A DNA stretch of 7,037 bases from Candidatus Woesearchaeota archaeon (GTDB lineage Archaea > Nanobdellota > Nanobdellia > Woesearchaeales > WJIZ01). The number at the start of each line of letters is the position of its first letter. Within the stretch, counting starts at the first letter, position 1. Below the pieces are notes generated by a model that ran no database searches, was not told where the DNA came from, and saw nothing but the letters and a program-made list of their open reading frames with translations. Positions 5,399-7,037 of this stretch are shown here, in pieces. The stretch lies in the NCBI GenBank assembly GCA_018303575.1, contig JAGVXW010000070.1:1-7037 (forward strand), written 5' to 3'. The position numbers and the translations under genes are program-made.

Positions 5399-7037
5399 AA
5401 AAAACCCAGGCATGGATGATGATTCTTCTTATAGTGACGCTTCCTTTTACCATCTCATTGTCATCATCCTCTGCCTCAGCGGCGCCTCAGAAGAACGATC
5501 TGGGCAAGCAGTGCGAGGAGAAATCCACGGCAGGCCAGGGCTTCATCGACTTCATGGATTCCGGCGCCGTGAAGGCGCTCGAGGCCGCGTCAGCGCTCTT
5601 GTTTACTGTCAGCGCGCTGGTGAACACGATTGACACTGTCCTCGACGCCCTCAGCCTGATTTGGGGCCATTCGGAATGCTGCTGGAGCGTCATCGGCCTG
5701 CTCGGGCCGTGTGAAGGCTTCGAAGCCGCCTGGAAAGCGTGGTCGGCAATAAAGAACGCGGGCGGGGTGCTCACGACCGTCAACGCTCTCGCGAGCTGCG
5801 CCTGCTGCAGCAAAGACGCGCCGCAAGGCGATCTGTGCGGCTTCGCGGGCTCAAATGTGGCCACAAGCGCGTTCGGCGTGGAAGTGGACGCCTTCGACAG
5901 CATCTACACTGCTGTGGGATGCATGTGTCCGGTCGCCGTGCTGTTCAATTTGAGAAAGCTCAAAACCATTTATCAGGTGAACCAGTGCTGCGTCGAGCAG
6001 GCCTGCAAGTCAGGTGAAAGCATAGAGGCTTGCGAGCGCCAGCTCGATGAAGCCACGTGCATGTACTGGGAAGGCGGAGCGATAAAGGCCGTGCTCAGCG
6101 TCGTCATCCGCATGGTGTCAAGCTATCTGGCGAAGATTGTCTCTGACGCTCTAGTTGGCACGTCGCTTGACATTTCCGCGTCTTGCGTCCGCATCGTCTA
6201 CCATGCGACGCAGATTCCCGGCCGCATCCAGGCGGTGATGGCGGCGAAGCACTGGCTTGACGAGTCCTTCAGCGACCCGAACTGCGGGGAGCTCGGCTTC
6301 GAGGACGTGAAGAAGCGGCTTGAGCTCGGCGACTTCACCGAGGCGGGCGCGATCGACGCGATGACGCGGGAAATTGCGCAGAATCTGAGAGAGCCGGTGA
6401 CGGATCCGAAGGCGGCCATTGGGTCTGGAATCCGCGTGCTGTCGTATTCTGAAGTGGACAGGCTTGCAGGAAGCGACCCCCGAACAGCAAAGCTTCTTTC
6501 CGACAACCATCTTGAGAGAACAAATGCCGACGGCCATACGTACAAGAATGGGGCCGGAGAGAGATTCTTTTTCACGAGCGACGGCAATGTGTTTGTTCCG
6601 GCCGAAACAACTCAACAGGATGGCAACACCGTTGAAACAACTGCTGCCGGCATCTATCTGCCTTCCGGCGGAGTTCGGCAGCTAACGCAGACGGAAACTC
6701 AGGATTATCTCCAGGCCCGCTCGGATTTCCTGAGACCAAGGGCGTCTTACTCTTACGATACCGCCTTCCTTGCGCCCACGTCGGGCCCGCTCATGTCAGC
6801 AGACAGCTACAGCTTCGGCGAGGTTTCCGGGAAGACGCTGCTCAACATCCAGAATTCAGGCGGGGAAACACAGCATTTCATCTGGGATGAGAGCACGGAC
6901 TCCTATGAGCAGAGGAATGAAGATGGCTCCACGCCCACCATCCGGATTATAATAGATGGAGCAGACGCGCAGGCCATCCATGAACAGGAGCTCCAACGCG
7001 GGCAAACTATCGACGCCGCGGCTCAGGCTGATAAAGA
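5395..7037 (+). CDS. Secreted cysteine-rich protein, first 547 codons (3' end off the window)
   Basis: The ATG at 5395 overlaps the upstream stop (ATGA) and the frame is open to the last base, so the C-terminus is missing. Residues 1-29 are a clear signal peptide: MKK, a hydrophobic core, and SASA before A30-P31, with likely cleavage after A29. All 17 cysteines lie in residues 40-297, including adjacent pairs 95-96, 137-138 and 198-199 and the cluster 176/178. Residues 301-547 contain none and are hydrophilic, with beta-like stretches. Between them, residues about 59-89, 171-194 and 227-258 are amphipathic or hydrophobic helices that might insert in a membrane. A GAGG lies 11 nt before the start. 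I recall similar cysteine-rich proteins beside R-G-Q-V-T-type genes in DPANN archaea, but no function is known. It is probably a structural or adhesive surface protein working with the 726-aa protein. Confidence 0.88.
   Translation, partial: MKKTQAWMMILLIVTLPFTISLSSSSASAAPQKNDLGKQCEEKSTAGQGFIDFMDSGAVKALEAASALLFTVSALVNTIDTVLDALSLIWGHSECCWSVIGLLGPCEGFEAAWKAWSAIKNAGGVLTTVNALASCACCSKDAPQGDLCGFAGSNVATSAFGVEVDAFDSIYTAVGCMCPVAVLFNLRKLKTIYQVNQCCVEQACKSGESIEACERQLDEATCMYWEGGAIKAVLSVVIRMVSSYLAKIVSDALVGTSLDISASCVRIVYHATQIPGRIQAVMAAKHWLDESFSDPNCGELGFEDVKKRLELGDFTEAGAIDAMTREIAQNLREPVTDPKAAIGSGIRVLSYSEVDRLAGSDPRTAKLLSDNHLERTNADGHTYKNGAGERFFFTSDGNVFVPAETTQQDGNTVETTAAGIYLPSGGVRQLTQTETQDYLQARSDFLRPRASYSYDTAFLAPTSGPLMSADSYSFGEVSGKTLLNIQNSGGETQHFIWDESTDSYEQRNEDGSTPTIRIIIDGADAQAIHEQELQRGQTIDAAAQADK

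Noticed and set aside
4487..5413. 308-codon minus-strand frame antisense to the 726-aa protein gene
   Set aside because: Its product is arginine/histidine/leucine-rich in the way of GC-rich antisense shadows, it has no promoter, and the plus-strand frame has domain structure, a promoter and a coupled downstream gene.
6151..6615. Minus-strand frames antisense to the secreted cysteine-rich protein
   Set aside because: Basic, arginine-rich shadows; the plus strand has one uninterrupted frame from a signal peptide to the window end.

Overview
The window looks archaeal, most likely from a DPANN-type genome (Woesearchaeota, Pacearchaeota or a relative). I see four promoters with an archaeal BRE+TATA core of the form GAAA-NN-TTTA(A/T)ATA. 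Two of them sit exactly 22 nt before an ATG, the expected layout for leaderless mRNAs. One gene inside an operon has a perfect GGAGGT Shine-Dalgarno. The proteins are also of a kind I associate with DPANN archaea: an N-terminal R-G-Q-V-T plus hydrophobic anchor, a D-V-D-C-G-G-P-C cysteine motif, and a wHTH-nucleotidyltransferase/HEPN pair. The lineage is an inference from memory of such proteins, not from a search.

Layout: everything left of about 2980 is on the minus strand and everything right of 3188 is on the plus strand, with a divergent promoter region between. From the left: the N-terminal 162 codons of an unrecognised protein running off the window edge (1-486); a 391-aa membrane-anchored, cysteine-rich protein (559-1734); a 34-codon small ORF (1768-1872); a HEPN-domain protein (1876-2364); and a wHTH-minimal nucleotidyltransferase protein (2352-2957). 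The last three read as one operon in the order MNT, HEPN, small ORF. Right of the divergent region (2998-3181, which holds three GC-rich hairpins but no convincing gene) are a 726-aa membrane-anchored protein (3218-5398) and, overlapping it by an ATGA junction, a secreted cysteine-rich protein (5395 to the window end, incomplete at its C-terminus).

Function: there are two themes. The HEPN/MNT operon is a probable toxin-antitoxin or defence-like module. Its first protein carries a DNA-binding domain, and an inverted-repeat cluster lies exactly over its predicted transcription start, which suggests autorepression. It is visibly more AT-rich than its neighbours, in keeping with accessory DNA. 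The 391-aa, 726-aa and 5395 proteins are all predicted to face outward and are rich in cysteines. The latter two are translationally coupled and probably work together at the cell surface. None of these surface proteins has a function I can name.

The best candidates for something undescribed are the surface gene pair, the small third gene of the HEPN/MNT operon, and the operator-like repeat cluster at 2951-2977.
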